Source of the DNA: Candidatus Saccharimonadota bacterium
GTDB taxonomy: Bacteria > Patescibacteriota > Saccharimonadia > Saccharimonadales > UBA7683
DNA: 39,285 nt
NCBI GenBank assembly: GCA_018061375.1
Contig: JAGOUG010000002.1
Coordinates: 1 to 39,285, forward strand
Reading direction: 5' to 3'
The notes under the pieces are model-generated. The model ran no database searches. It was given only the letters and a program-made list of their open reading frames with translations, and was not told the DNA's origin. Made by a program: the position numbers and the translations under genes. This document shows positions 6,901 through 15,042 of this stretch, piece by piece. Positions within the stretch are counted from its first letter, which is position 1. Each line of letters starts with the position of its first letter.

Positions 6901-7692
6901 CTATTGTACCCTAAAATGGGTGCCTATCTCACCCGCAAGTGCCCTAGCAACAACATTCCGTTCTTTGCCATCGGCAATGTACGTTTCTACTCCTGATTCT
7001 CGGGCAATGGTTGCTGCACGTATTTTGGTAATCATGCCACCCCTTGAGGCATTGCTGCGTGAGTCTTCACCGAATGCAGCCACATCTTCAATTCTATCAA
7101 CAATTTTTATAAGCGACGATTCATCTTCTTTATTTACGCGAAGTCCGTTAATATCTGTGAGTAACAACAGTGTAACTTTACTACTAGCGTCTTGTTTTGC
7201 AATTTCAGCGGCAAGTGTTGCTGCAAGCGTATCATTGTCTCCAAACTCAATTTCCTCGTGGGTAATTACATCATTCTCATTTACGAGTACAATATCACCC
7301 TGCGTAAGTGCGTACAGTATTACACCTAGGGCTTCGTGCCGAGTAGATTGCCCACCGCCCAGTTCACGTCGAGTCAAAAGTGTTGAAAATACCACTTTAT
7401 CGCCAAATGCATAATCCCAGGCTGCGGCAACTTTAGGCCAGCCAATCCCTGCATGCCTCTGCTGCCCAACCATACTCCTAGCACGCTCGGTTGAACCGAC
7501 AGTAACCATACCTGCAGTGATTGCACCCGAAGAGACGATCACAATATCATAACCCTGCGCGCTACATGTCTGTAACTGAGATGCGATCGAACTAAATACG
7601 CTTAGGTTCAACTGTTCAATGCTTCCGCTTTTTTGTATTAACGTATTGGTGCCAACTTTTACGACTAAGATATTTTTGTTCTGATCATTCAT
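6901..7692 (-). CDS. proB: Glutamate 5-kinase, short form without PUA domain
   Basis: 263 residues of amino-acid-kinase fold: VVKVGTNTL at the N-terminus, VSSGAITAG (glycine-rich phosphate loop), VNENDVITHEEIEFGDNDTLAA (substrate and catalytic region) and SRGGMITKIRAA near the end. It would phosphorylate glutamate to start proline synthesis. The C-terminal PUA domain of E. coli ProB (about 367 residues) is absent, as in several short forms. No proA or proC is in the window. It directly precedes proS, which supports a proline connection. The ATG lies nine bases from an extended -10 (TGTTAGAAT), so the mRNA may be leaderless, although a weak GGAA is present. Confidence 0.88.
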   Translation of the reverse strand: MNDQNKNILVVKVGTNTLIQKSGSIEQLNLSVFSSIASQLQTCSAQGYDIVIVSSGAITAGMVTVGSTERARSMVGQQRHAGIGWPKVAAAWDYAFGDKVVFSTLLTRRELGGGQSTRHEALGVILYALTQGDIVLVNENDVITHEEIEFGDNDTLAATLAAEIAKQDASSKVTLLLLTDINGLRVNKEDESSLIKIVDRIEDVAAFGEDSRSNASRGGMITKIRAATIARESGVETYIADGKERNVVARALAGEIGTHFRVQ

Positions 7693-7701
7693 ATTATTTC
7701 C

Positions 7702-7732
7702 ATTCTAACAGCCAGAATTTTGTGTATACACA
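7702..7732 (-). promoter_or_regulatory. proB-proS promoter with adjacent palindrome
   Basis: The extended -10 box TGTTAGAAT ends nine bases before the proB ATG (-10 hexamer 7702-7707). Just upstream TGTGTATACACA (7721-7732) is a perfect 12-base palindrome roughly at the -35 position; no good -35 hexamer is seen. The palindrome could be an operator or activator site. Confidence 0.4.
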
Positions 7733-7874
7733 CTACACAACTGAGGCTTCCGGTCTGTTAGATGTTAAATTTAAGTTAATTTCGAAGATGCCCCAGTTGC
7801 TACATGGGTCGCGGTAGAGGTAATGCTGAATACATATACGAAATCATAATAGTACTATTAAACCACCTTTAATA

Positions 7875-8573
7875 TTATAAAACAAACAGGATTACGAAGG
7901 CGACACTATTTTTTGCTGCGTGCAGGATTACTGCAGGTATAATACTCCCCGTCTTCTCGGTGAGGTATCCAAGTATTAAACCGAGTGCGAATGTGTCGAG
8001 TGCGATGTTCCACTGCCCATGTGCCGCTGCAAATAACCCGCTTGATACTAGTAATGCCATAGAAAACGGTAACCGTGCACGTAAGCCCTTAAATAACAGC
8101 CCCCGAAATAGTATTTCTTCAAAAATTGGGGTGAGAACTACCAGAGTAAGGAAGCCAAGAATCATCATCCCTACAGATTGTGCGCCTGAAATTCCAATGT
8201 CTTGCGCCTGGTTCACATCAAACCCTGACACAAACATCGTAGCAAGCGCAATCAGTGCCGAGCTCAGTACTAAATATGCCACCGCAGAAATGACTAGCAA
8301 TTTAAGCCATCCCCGCTTTGGCTTTCTGATCCCGATTGAGCACCAATTATAACCCGTAAGCTGCAGTAGTATAGATATACACACACCAAGTGTAATTACC
8401 GATACGCCCATAATAATGAACAGCTGAGACGTTTCGCTTGCCCCACTCACCGTGACTTCACCGGCAAGTGCTCCCATAAGCTGTGCAAATATAAGTAACG
8501 AAAATGATCCAAACAATACTGCGACCGGATTCGTAGCCATGTGACGAATATATTTTTGTAGTGCAGTATTCAT
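7875..8573 (-). CDS. CPBP family intramembrane metalloprotease
   Basis: 232 residues with about six to seven hydrophobic helices. The ABI/CPBP (CAAX-protease-like) signature is complete: EEILFRG (Glu152, Glu153, Arg157), a His185 in FAAAHGQ, and His218 in ILHAAKNS. Family members cleave membrane proteins or prenylated peptides; the substrate here is unknown. The ATG follows the rseP stop by two bases with no Shine-Dalgarno of its own, so translation is probably coupled to rseP. Two intramembrane proteases in tandem suggest a shared envelope-processing job (inference). Confidence 0.93.
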   Translation of the reverse strand: MNTALQKYIRHMATNPVAVLFGSFSLLIFAQLMGALAGEVTVSGASETSQLFIIMGVSVITLGVCISILLQLTGYNWCSIGIRKPKRGWLKLLVISAVAYLVLSSALIALATMFVSGFDVNQAQDIGISGAQSVGMMILGFLTLVVLTPIFEEILFRGLLFKGLRARLPFSMALLVSSGLFAAAHGQWNIALDTFALGLILGYLTEKTGSIIPAVILHAAKNSVAFVILFVL

Positions 8574-8575
8574 AA

Positions 8576-9649
8576 TTAGAAGAAGCGGCGTACGTCAACA
8601 ACTGTAATTAATGCTGCGAGTGCAAGCAGTACGAGCATTCCGGTACCGTGGATTTTTTCTTCCATATCTTTAGTAAGTGGTTTGCGCATAATTCGAAATA
8701 ACCCCATCACAAACAAACGGCCACCATCAAGCGCAGGTATAGGAAGGCTATTCATAACTGCAAGCGATACAGAAATAACACCAATTAAGAACAGTACAAA
8801 TACCAAACCTTGATCTGCAAGATCTCTTAGCACCACAATGATGCCAACGGGCCCAGTTACGCTTGCGCTTGCTTTTGCGCCTTGCCCAGTGAAGAGGTTC
8901 ATTAGTGCCCCACCGATACCCTTAAATGTTTCGACGGTGAACTGAATGGTTGTGCCTATACCAACTATCAAGGCTGACCAAGTAGATCGTACGAGTGTGC
9001 GCTCTGCCGGTGCAACACCGAAGTTACCCTTCGCGGCGTCATTACGTAACGTCACCGTCTTTGTCACCAACACATCATCTTGATAGTACGTAACGGCAAC
9101 CTCTTTACCACCAAACTTTGTAGTGGTATCTCGAAGTTGTTGACTACTCGTGATTTGCTGGCCTGCAATACTCTCAATTTTGTCACCCTGTGCGAGTCCA
9201 GCCTTCTGTGCTGGCGAACCTTCTTCTACAAAACCAGCAAAAACCTCTTGCTGAGTCACGCGTGCGTCGCTTGCAACCGTAAATTGGTTCTCTACAAGCT
9301 GCGGCATTCCGACAAATGCAAGAATCGTGAATATGACGACTGCCGTAAGCCAATTCATTAGTACGCCCGCACCAATAATAAGTAATTTCTGATAAAACCG
9401 AGCCGCACCAAAGCTTCCTTTTTCAGTCGCAGCGTCATGCTCGCCTTTCATTTTTACAAAACCACCAAGCGGGAGCCAGTTCAGTGTGTAGGTTGTGCCA
9501 TCGTTTTTAGTAAGTACCTTTGCTCGCGGTGGGAAGCCAATACCAAATTCTTCTACCTCTACGCCATTGCGCTTTGCTGCAATAAGATGCCCGTATTCGT
9601 GTACAACTACAAGAAGCACAAATAGAACTAAGCCGAGTGCTAATAACAT
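8576..9649 (-). CDS. rseP: Site-2 metalloprotease RseP/RasP
   Basis: 357 residues, normal for the M50B family. HEYGH (17-21) in the first helix supplies two zinc ligands and the catalytic glutamate. A single PDZ domain follows (about 130-200, EGSPAQKAGLAQGDKIESIAGQ), and the C-terminal motif MNSLPIPALDGGRLF supplies the third ligand (Asp). It cleaves transmembrane segments of anti-sigma factors and remnant signal peptides. The start ATG shares one base with the uppS stop and has GGAGGG upstream. It sits in the conserved uppS-(cdsA-dxr)-rseP-proS neighbourhood, here without cdsA and dxr. Confidence 0.96.
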   Translation of the reverse strand: MLLALGLVLFVLLVVVHEYGHLIAAKRNGVEVEEFGIGFPPRAKVLTKNDGTTYTLNWLPLGGFVKMKGEHDAATEKGSFGAARFYQKLLIIGAGVLMNWLTAVVIFTILAFVGMPQLVENQFTVASDARVTQQEVFAGFVEEGSPAQKAGLAQGDKIESIAGQQITSSQQLRDTTTKFGGKEVAVTYYQDDVLVTKTVTLRNDAAKGNFGVAPAERTLVRSTWSALIVGIGTTIQFTVETFKGIGGALMNLFTGQGAKASASVTGPVGIIVVLRDLADQGLVFVLFLIGVISVSLAVMNSLPIPALDGGRLFVMGLFRIMRKPLTKDMEEKIHGTGMLVLLALAALITVVDVRRFF

Positions 9650-10353
9650 TAGTTCCCTCCGAATCTTCGGTTACGGTTTGCAAATTCTTCGAAGGCAACT
9701 TCTAATTCTTTTACACCGAAGGCCGGCCAGTGTTTTTGTTCAAAATAAAGCTCGGCGTACTTCATGCGCCACAACATAAAATTACTAATGCGCTGCTCAC
9801 CACTTGTCCGAATCATAAAATCAACGTCTGGAACTTCCGGGTGATACAGATAACTGCTAATTTTAGCGTCGTCAACGTCGCCTGGTTCAACCCCGTCAGC
9901 GATCATCCGCTTGATGGCGTCTGAAATTTCACGGGTACCGCCGTAGTTAAAGCAAAGCGCTAAAACACCTCCGGTATTTTCTTTCGAGTCTGCTTCAGCG
10001 CTTCGCCATGCTTCAATCAATTTTGGTGGCACTTTATCATCTACGCCAAGAACAACAATTTTAATATTTTCTTTTATCAGCTTCTTTGAATCTTTAACAG
10101 CGATTGTCATTGCAAGACTCATTAGATAGTCTACTTCTTCTTTTGTTCTGTCCCAGTTTTCAGTAGAAAAAATATAGGCAGACACATATTTGACGCCCTT
10201 ATCGAATGCGTACCTCGCAATGTCTTTTAGGTTTTCGTACCCTTTGCGGTGACCTTCAAGCGTTGGCAGGCCCTGGTCTCTCGCCCATCTTCGGTTTCCA
10301 TCTAGAATTAAACCGAGATGATTTGGAACTACGTGTACATTGTTATTTTGCAT
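9649..10353 (-). CDS. uppS: Undecaprenyl diphosphate synthase
   Basis: 234 residues of the cis-prenyltransferase family. LILDGNRRWAR (15-25) carries the catalytic Asp18 and the diphosphate-binding region; FSTENWDRTKEEVDYLM and DFMIRTSGEQRISNFMLW are the other conserved blocks. It makes the lipid carrier for cell-wall precursors from farnesyl diphosphate and isopentenyl diphosphate. No isoprenoid-precursor gene is nearby. The ATG lies eight bases from a TATAAT box, leaving no room for a Shine-Dalgarno. First gene of the uppS-rseP-CPBP unit. Confidence 0.96.
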   Translation of the reverse strand: MQNNNVHVVPNHLGLILDGNRRWARDQGLPTLEGHRKGYENLKDIARYAFDKGVKYVSAYIFSTENWDRTKEEVDYLMSLAMTIAVKDSKKLIKENIKIVVLGVDDKVPPKLIEAWRSAEADSKENTGGVLALCFNYGGTREISDAIKRMIADGVEPGDVDDAKISSYLYHPEVPDVDFMIRTSGEQRISNFMLWRMKYAELYFEQKHWPAFGVKELEVAFEEFANRNRRFGGN

Positions 10354-10361
10354 TGATCTGT

Positions 10362-10367
10362 ATTATA
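10362..10367 (-). promoter_or_regulatory. uppS -10 box, probable leaderless start
   Basis: Consensus TATAAT on the minus strand ends eight bases before the uppS ATG. The best -35 is weak (TGTCAT, 17-base spacer). Confidence 0.5.
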
Positions 10368-10407
10368 CCTGGTTTAATAAGATGATGACAGTAGCGTGCG
10401 CCTTCGG

Positions 10408-10959
10408 CTACACCTTCATTATTTCTTGTTCTTTTGCCTTCTGTGCAGCCTCAATTTTGTTTTGGCAGTCTGTAATGATCTCAGTTATTTGAGATTCCGC
10501 GCGCTTAACATCATCTTCGGAAATCTCTTTTGCGTCTTTGGCACGCTTTGCTTCTTTAAGTGCATCGTGTCGAATATTTCTGAGTGTGACTCGTGCTTCT
10601 TCAACGGTATCACCGAGCGATTTTACAATCTGACGACGACGTTCTTCGGTGAGTGGTGGCATAGGGACGCGCACAACCCGACCATCGTCTGTTGGGTTAA
10701 GGCCCATAGATTGGTCGTTTCTAATTGCCGCTGCAATTGCCTGTAGATTTGTAGGGTCGAATGGAGTTATTTGGAGTAGTTGTGGCTCTGGTGCACTAAT
10801 GTTTGAAACCTGATTAAGTGGTGTCATTTGCCCATACACCTCAACCATCAAACTTTCAATAATACTTGGGTGCGCCCGGCCTGTCCGAACCTTTTTAAGT
10901 TCGTCTTCCAAGTGATCAACCGCTGCATTCATTTTTAACCGATAGCTACTTAAATCCAT
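10408..10959 (-). CDS. frr: Ribosome recycling factor
   Basis: 183 residues from the ATG at 10959, which has AAGGAGA three bases upstream; a longer in-frame extension is unlikely. With EF-G it splits post-termination ribosomes. Family blocks are clear: KKVRTGRAHPSIIESLMVEVYG, the hinge region TPLNQVSNISAPEPQLLQITPFD, and MPPLTEERRRQIVK, followed by the long C-terminal helix of the three-helix bundle. It follows tsf by about 100 bases; pyrH, usually between them, is absent. Confidence 0.97.
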   Translation of the reverse strand: MDLSSYRLKMNAAVDHLEDELKKVRTGRAHPSIIESLMVEVYGQMTPLNQVSNISAPEPQLLQITPFDPTNLQAIAAAIRNDQSMGLNPTDDGRVVRVPMPPLTEERRRQIVKSLGDTVEEARVTLRNIRHDALKEAKRAKDAKEISEDDVKRAESQITEIITDCQNKIEAAQKAKEQEIMKV

Positions 10960-11057
10960 ACGTCTCCTTATTTCTAACTCAATTATACAAGATACGTGAC
11001 TATTTCGCATCAGAAGATAGCTGTGGGCACAGTTATTTACAGTTAGGTATAACCGTT

Positions 11058-11654
11058 TTAGTTTACTTCGCCAAGTTCGATTCGTTTAAACTGACGGATA
11101 ATAGTATTTTCACCAAACTTTGCTATGTTCTCTTTGAGGAATTGGTCGACAGTTTGGTCAGGGTTCTTGATGTATGGCTGATCAAGGAGACATTTTTCTG
11201 CAAAGTATTTTTTAAGCATGCCTTCGGTGATGTTATCTACCATATTTTCTGGCTTACCGTCAGCAATGACTTTTTCTTTAAATTCAGCGGCCTTCTTGTC
11301 TCGCTCGTCGGCAGGTACATTCTCTACTGAAACGTATTCTGGTGCAGAAGCAGCGATGTGCATTGCAACATCGTGTACAAAATCTTTAAAACCATCAGTA
11401 CGTGCGACAAAATCAGTCTCACAGTTAACTTCTACGATAACGCCAATACGGCTACTGTGTACGTATGAATCTACAATTCCTTGACGAGCCTCACGCTCAC
11501 CCTTCTTCTCCGCCTTGGTAAGACCCTTTTTGCGAAGTGCCTCGAGGGCTTTGTCAAAATCACCATCTGCATCAACAAGTGCTGCCTTTGCATCTGTTAA
11601 ACCGATGCCGGTAAGTGTCTTCAACCTTTTAATTTCATCAATGGTAACTGCCAT
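11058..11654 (-). CDS. tsf: Elongation factor Ts
   Basis: 198 residues, shorter than E. coli EF-Ts (283) and like the compact forms of many other bacteria. It catalyses GDP release from EF-Tu. The N-terminal UBA-like domain (IKRLKTLTGIGLTDAKAALVDADGDFDKALEAL) and the core sequence EVNCETDFVARTDGFKDF are diagnostic. The C-terminal half of the E. coli dimerisation region is missing. ATG with AAAGGAAA upstream. It is downstream of rpsB, separated by a palindromic repeat pair. Confidence 0.97.
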   Translation of the reverse strand: MAVTIDEIKRLKTLTGIGLTDAKAALVDADGDFDKALEALRKKGLTKAEKKGEREARQGIVDSYVHSSRIGVIVEVNCETDFVARTDGFKDFVHDVAMHIAASAPEYVSVENVPADERDKKAAEFKEKVIADGKPENMVDNITEGMLKKYFAEKCLLDQPYIKNPDQTVDQFLKENIAKFGENTIIRQFKRIELGEVN

Positions 11655-11675
11655 ATATTTCCTTTCTTATGTAAT

Positions 11676-11736
11676 GTCTCATCCGCAAGTTGGCGGATCT
11701 TTAATCTATTAGAGTCTGAATCAAGTTCAGAATGAC
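11676..11736. repeat. Second REP-like pair, between rpsB and tsf
   Basis: A 25-base unit (11676-11700, stem ATCCGC/GCGGAT) and an inverted 26-base unit (11711-11736, stem TCTGAA/TTCAGA on the minus strand) are separated by ten bases. Both keep the ends seen at 4914-4985 (GTC at one end, TCT at the other) although the stem sequences differ. It lies inside the rpsB-tsf transcript, where it could act as an mRNA hairpin. Confidence 0.6.
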
Positions 11737-11750
11737 GAATAACTACACTG

Positions 11751-12461
11751 TTACTTTTCAGAAACTTGTTTCTGAGATGCTTTGCCTTCGTTAATTGCTG
11801 CAACTACGTATTCAAGTAGTAATTGAATTGCCTTAAGCGCATCATCGTTTGCAGGAATCGGGTAATCAATAACACTTGGATCTGAATTACTGTCGACAAC
11901 GCCAATAACTGGTACGCAGAGCCGCTTTGCTTCTTTTACTGCAAGGTGATCCGTAACAACGTCAGTTACGTAAACAAGACCCGGGTTACCCTGAAGATCT
12001 TTAATACCACCATACAGATGGTTCATTTCATCGATTTCTTCTTGGAACCGTTGTACCTCTAGCTTGTTGTAACGATTTGCAAGTTCACCACTTGCCATCT
12101 TGTTTTCAAGATCTTGAAGGTGCTTAATACGGCCATTCATTGTAGTTGTGTTAGTTAGCATTCCACCAACCCAACGATTAACGACGAATGGCATGCCGGT
12201 GTCTTCAGCTGCCTGCTGCACAATTGCCTGTGCCTGGCGCTTCGTACCAACAAGTAGTACCTTCTTACCGCTTGCGACAGTTTTAGTGATGAGTGGTAAA
12301 ACCTGCTCAACAGCCTCAACTGTTTTTGTAAGATCAATAACATGGTTACCTGCACGCTTGCTGTGTAGGTACGGTGCCATTTTAGGGTGCCACCTACTGG
12401 TAGCGTGTCCAAAGTGAGCACCGCTTTCTAATAGTTTTTTTATATCGACAGATACTGCCAT
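11751..12461 (-). CDS. rpsB: 30S ribosomal protein S2
   Basis: 236 residues, normal S2 length. Blocks include LLESGAHFGHATSRWHPKMAPYL, GTKRQAQAIVQQAA, FVVNRWVGGMLTNTTTM and the C-terminal VIGVVDSNSDPSVIDYPIPANDDALKAIQLL. It binds at the neck of the 30S subunit. ATG with AAAGGA upstream. First gene of rpsB-tsf-frr, transcribed from a promoter at 12567-12595 through a leader of about 100 bases. In other bacteria S2 represses its own operon through the leader; whether that applies here cannot be told. Confidence 0.98.
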   Translation of the reverse strand: MAVSVDIKKLLESGAHFGHATSRWHPKMAPYLHSKRAGNHVIDLTKTVEAVEQVLPLITKTVASGKKVLLVGTKRQAQAIVQQAAEDTGMPFVVNRWVGGMLTNTTTMNGRIKHLQDLENKMASGELANRYNKLEVQRFQEEIDEMNHLYGGIKDLQGNPGLVYVTDVVTDHLAVKEAKRLCVPVIGVVDSNSDPSVIDYPIPANDDALKAIQLLLEYVVAAINEGKASQKQVSEK

Positions 12462-12566
12462 AATAATAAATCCTTTCGTTCTTCACGGATGAGCGACCAG
12501 CAGGATCTAAAGGTAGATCACAACCAGAAGGATTTTCTCTCCCGCTGCTTAATTAGTTACTCAGCA

Positions 12567-12595
12567 ATTTTAACAGATGTGGCCTTCAAGTGCAA
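12567..12595 (-). promoter_or_regulatory. rpsB-tsf-frr promoter
   Basis: -35 TTGCAC (minus strand, 12590-12595), 17-base spacer, -10 TAAAAT (12567-12572). The leader (about 12560-12462) contains a small hairpin GATCTA-CCTT-TAGATC, a possible site for S2 autoregulation. Confidence 0.55.
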
Positions 12596-12606
12596 GTCGT
12601 ATACTT

Positions 12607-14433
12607 CTAAGCCTTTTTGAGTTGGCGTCGGAACATGTGCACATACTGACCGTCTTTTTGTAAAACAAGTTCTTTGTGTGTCCCTACCTGGACAAGCTCA
12701 CCCTTGCTGAGCACATAAATTCGATCGGCGTTTTCAATAGTAGTGAGCCTATGACTAATAGTTATTACTGTCTGTTTATTATTAGCATCAAACAGTCTGT
12801 CAAATATATTAGCTTCTGCATGCGCATCAATGGCTGAAGTCGGTTCATCTAGTATGATTATCGGTGCTTGGCGATAAAAGTTGCGGGCCAAGCCAATACG
12901 TTGCCACTGTCCACCAGAAAGCTCCACCCCTCCATCTTCCTCAAACCAGGTTGCGGCCGGGCTATCGAGACCCCTGGGAAGTTCTTCAACCATCTCACGC
13001 GCCTCGGCGGCCTCAAGTGCTCTATTTATACGGCTTTTAGTTGGCTGAACCTCGGCATCTCCGAAGGTAACGTTATCGCCGATTGTAGCAAATTGGAACG
13101 AACTGAAGGATTGCAGCAGAACGCTCACCTGCGTATGCCACGACGTAATATCGTAGTCGGCAATTGGTACACCGTCTAATAATATTTCTCCCGAGCTTAC
13201 TTCGTAAAAGCCGAGAAGTAGCTTTATCAGTGTTGACTTCCCGGCCCCATTTTCACCAACAATAGCGATATGTGAGCCTCTAGTGATTTTTATAGATATA
13301 TTTTTAATGGTTTCTTTTTTAGAAGTTGGGTATGTAAAGCTAACATTCTTAAGTTCGATTGTTTCAATCGGTTTTGTGATTTTTCTGCCGCTGGCCTGTG
13401 TAGTTGGCAGCTTCATGAAGTCGTTATAATCCTTCAACTTAGAGAGATCTTCGTCCGCAGCCCCAAATTCAGTTACAAACTGAGCAGCAGAGCCTAGCGC
13501 CCTACTAACGAGCTGTTGAATATATATAAACTGGCCTATCGGGAAGTTTTGGGCAGCTATTTGTAACACTGCCCAGACCAAACTACCGAGTTGAACTATT
13601 GTTTCTAGTACGTCGCTTGCGATGCGCCATTTAATAAAGCCCCGTTCGGATTCTAATCTGCCGCCCTGATCTGTGTTTCTAAACTTTACGCGCATAGCAA
13701 GAAAGTTTTTAACTAGCCCATACAGACGTAACTCAGCGATTATTTTTGGTTGAATCATGTTGTATTCTATGTAGCTCTGCTTACGGCGTTCGACTACCGT
13801 ATTTCTCCAGTGCTTAATCTGAAATCGTGAAAGTCGGTACTGTGTATACATACCAGGAAGAATCGCCACCAATAACGCAACTGAAAGCCACGGCGTAATC
13901 AAACCGAGCCCTATAACAGCGGCTGCAACACCAAACAATGACTGAAACAACTGTGCGACCCTATCAAATACATACGCAAAGAACCGCGAGAAGTCTTGAG
14001 CCTTTTCATACAAATCTGCCGTCTCTTTATCATCGTAACGCCAAAAATCCAGCAGTGCAAAACGTTCATACAGCATGTCTGAAACCTTCGATTCAACACG
14101 GTACCGTACAATCTGATCTATATAGTTGCCAAGCGAACTCTGCACCGCAGTAATCAGGCCGAGTAGTGCGGTCGCAACAACGTACCAAATTGCTCTCGTC
14201 TTCGCTGCCTGATCACCACCAAACGCTGCGGCTATTTCAGTGGTTGTTTGTGCTGCAAAAAACGCTGTTACCAGTGGAAGCACAGAATTAAGTACGGCAC
14301 TTATAACCTTAAAGACCACGGCCATTTTAGAAATTGAAAAAGAAATTGTAATAACACGCCAAATCGAGACGGCATACTCACGAGTACTCATTCGTTCTTC
14401 TTCAGTTGACTGTGCTGATTTTTTGCGTGGCAT
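12607..14433 (-). CDS. ABC exporter half-transporter (fused membrane and ATPase domains)
   Basis: 608 residues. An N-terminal membrane domain of about six helices (roughly 30-320) is fused to an ATPase domain with Walker A GENGAGKST (393-401), signature LSGGQ (505-509) and Walker B IIILDE (525-530), followed by a switch histidine in TISHRL. It should work as a homodimer. It resembles multidrug/lipid/peptide exporters; the substrate cannot be inferred. The ATG lacks a clear Shine-Dalgarno and lies 21 bases from an extended -10 (TGCTATACT, hexamer 14455-14460). It is a single-gene unit between rpsB and rpmE. Confidence 0.93.
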   Translation of the reverse strand: MPRKKSAQSTEEERMSTREYAVSIWRVITISFSISKMAVVFKVISAVLNSVLPLVTAFFAAQTTTEIAAAFGGDQAAKTRAIWYVVATALLGLITAVQSSLGNYIDQIVRYRVESKVSDMLYERFALLDFWRYDDKETADLYEKAQDFSRFFAYVFDRVAQLFQSLFGVAAAVIGLGLITPWLSVALLVAILPGMYTQYRLSRFQIKHWRNTVVERRKQSYIEYNMIQPKIIAELRLYGLVKNFLAMRVKFRNTDQGGRLESERGFIKWRIASDVLETIVQLGSLVWAVLQIAAQNFPIGQFIYIQQLVSRALGSAAQFVTEFGAADEDLSKLKDYNDFMKLPTTQASGRKITKPIETIELKNVSFTYPTSKKETIKNISIKITRGSHIAIVGENGAGKSTLIKLLLGFYEVSSGEILLDGVPIADYDITSWHTQVSVLLQSFSSFQFATIGDNVTFGDAEVQPTKSRINRALEAAEAREMVEELPRGLDSPAATWFEEDGGVELSGGQWQRIGLARNFYRQAPIIILDEPTSAIDAHAEANIFDRLFDANNKQTVITISHRLTTIENADRIYVLSKGELVQVGTHKELVLQKDGQYVHMFRRQLKKA

Positions 14434-14485
14434 ATAGTAATTCTTTCATGCGTAAGTATAGCAAATACTGCTAGCATTCTACGTC

Positions 14486-14514
14486 TTGTATTTTATGGCA
14501 ATAACAGATATAAT
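14486..14514 (+). promoter_or_regulatory. rpmE promoter
   Basis: -35 TTGTAT (14486-14491), 17-base spacer, consensus -10 TATAAT (14509-14514). The predicted leader is about 68 bases and contains a small GCAG/CTGC hairpin. Confidence 0.6.
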
Positions 14515-14588
14515 AGCCAAGTTATAAACATACGCGACTGCAGCCGGCCACTGCTAACCGCTCAACTCTAATGGCCAGGAGCTCACTC

Positions 14589-14975
14589 ATGAAGAAAGAT
14601 CTGCACCCTACAGACTATCGCCCAGTTGTCTTCCAAGACACCTCTAACGGTTTTGCGTTTTTAACACGCTCTACTACTCAAACTCAAGAAACCATCAAAT
14701 GGGAAGACGGTAACGAATACCCACTCGTTAAAATTCACATTTCTAGCCAGTCTCACCCATTCTTCACTGGTGAAGAAAAAATTATAGACATTGAAGGCCG
14801 TGTAGATAAGTTCAAGGCTCGTGCCGAAGCAGCAGCAAAAGCTAAAGAAGCTAAAATCGCCGCAGTAGCAAAAACTACTAAAAAATCTGCCGCTAAAAAA
14901 GCGAAGGTTGAAGAAGTTGTTTCTGAGCCTACAGATGTAGAATCTACCCCAGAAGAAACACCGACCGAAAAGTAA
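14589..14975 (+). CDS. rpmE: 50S ribosomal protein L31 with a long charged tail
   Basis: 128 residues from the ATG at 14589, preceded by AGGAG at seven bases; an in-frame ATG at 14571 is less likely. Residues 1-80 are bL31 of the cysteine-free (type B-like) kind: [21 protein letters not shown] and [21 protein letters not shown]. No zinc-binding CxxC is present. The tail from about 82 is a lysine/alanine-rich stretch followed by an acidic end ([20 protein letters not shown]), an extension of about 45 residues beyond the usual 80-90. It has its own promoter and a strong terminator. Confidence 0.95.
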   Translation: MKKDLHPTDYRPVVFQDTSNGFAFLTRSTTQTQETIKWEDGNEYPLVKIHISSQSHPFFTGEEKIIDIEGRVDKFKARAEAAAKAKEAKIAAVAKTTKKSAAKKAKVEEVVSEPTDVESTPEETPTEK

Positions 14976-14985
14976 TCTTGCTTCT

Positions 14986-15022
14986 TAAAAAAACGCCGCC
15001 TATCATTCAGGCGGTGTTTTTA
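14986..15022. terminator. Bidirectional terminator between rpmE and the caspase-like gene
   Basis: The stem CCGCCT/AGGCGG is extended by A-T pairs, with AAAAAA before and TTTTT after, so it has a T-run on both strands. It serves the convergent genes rpmE (plus) and 15043-16212 (minus). Confidence 0.85.
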
Positions 15023-15042
15023 GTTACCTGATTAGGAGATAA

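Noticed and set aside
6920..7414. Plus-strand open frame of 164 codons opposite proB
   Set aside because: proB is clearly coding on the other strand; this frame is a low-complexity Ser/Leu shadow.
7693..7874. Possible small RNA or tRNA in the 182-base gap between proB and the CPBP protease
   Set aside because: No cloverleaf, terminator or good promoter apart from the proB one; I see only the palindrome at 7721-7732.
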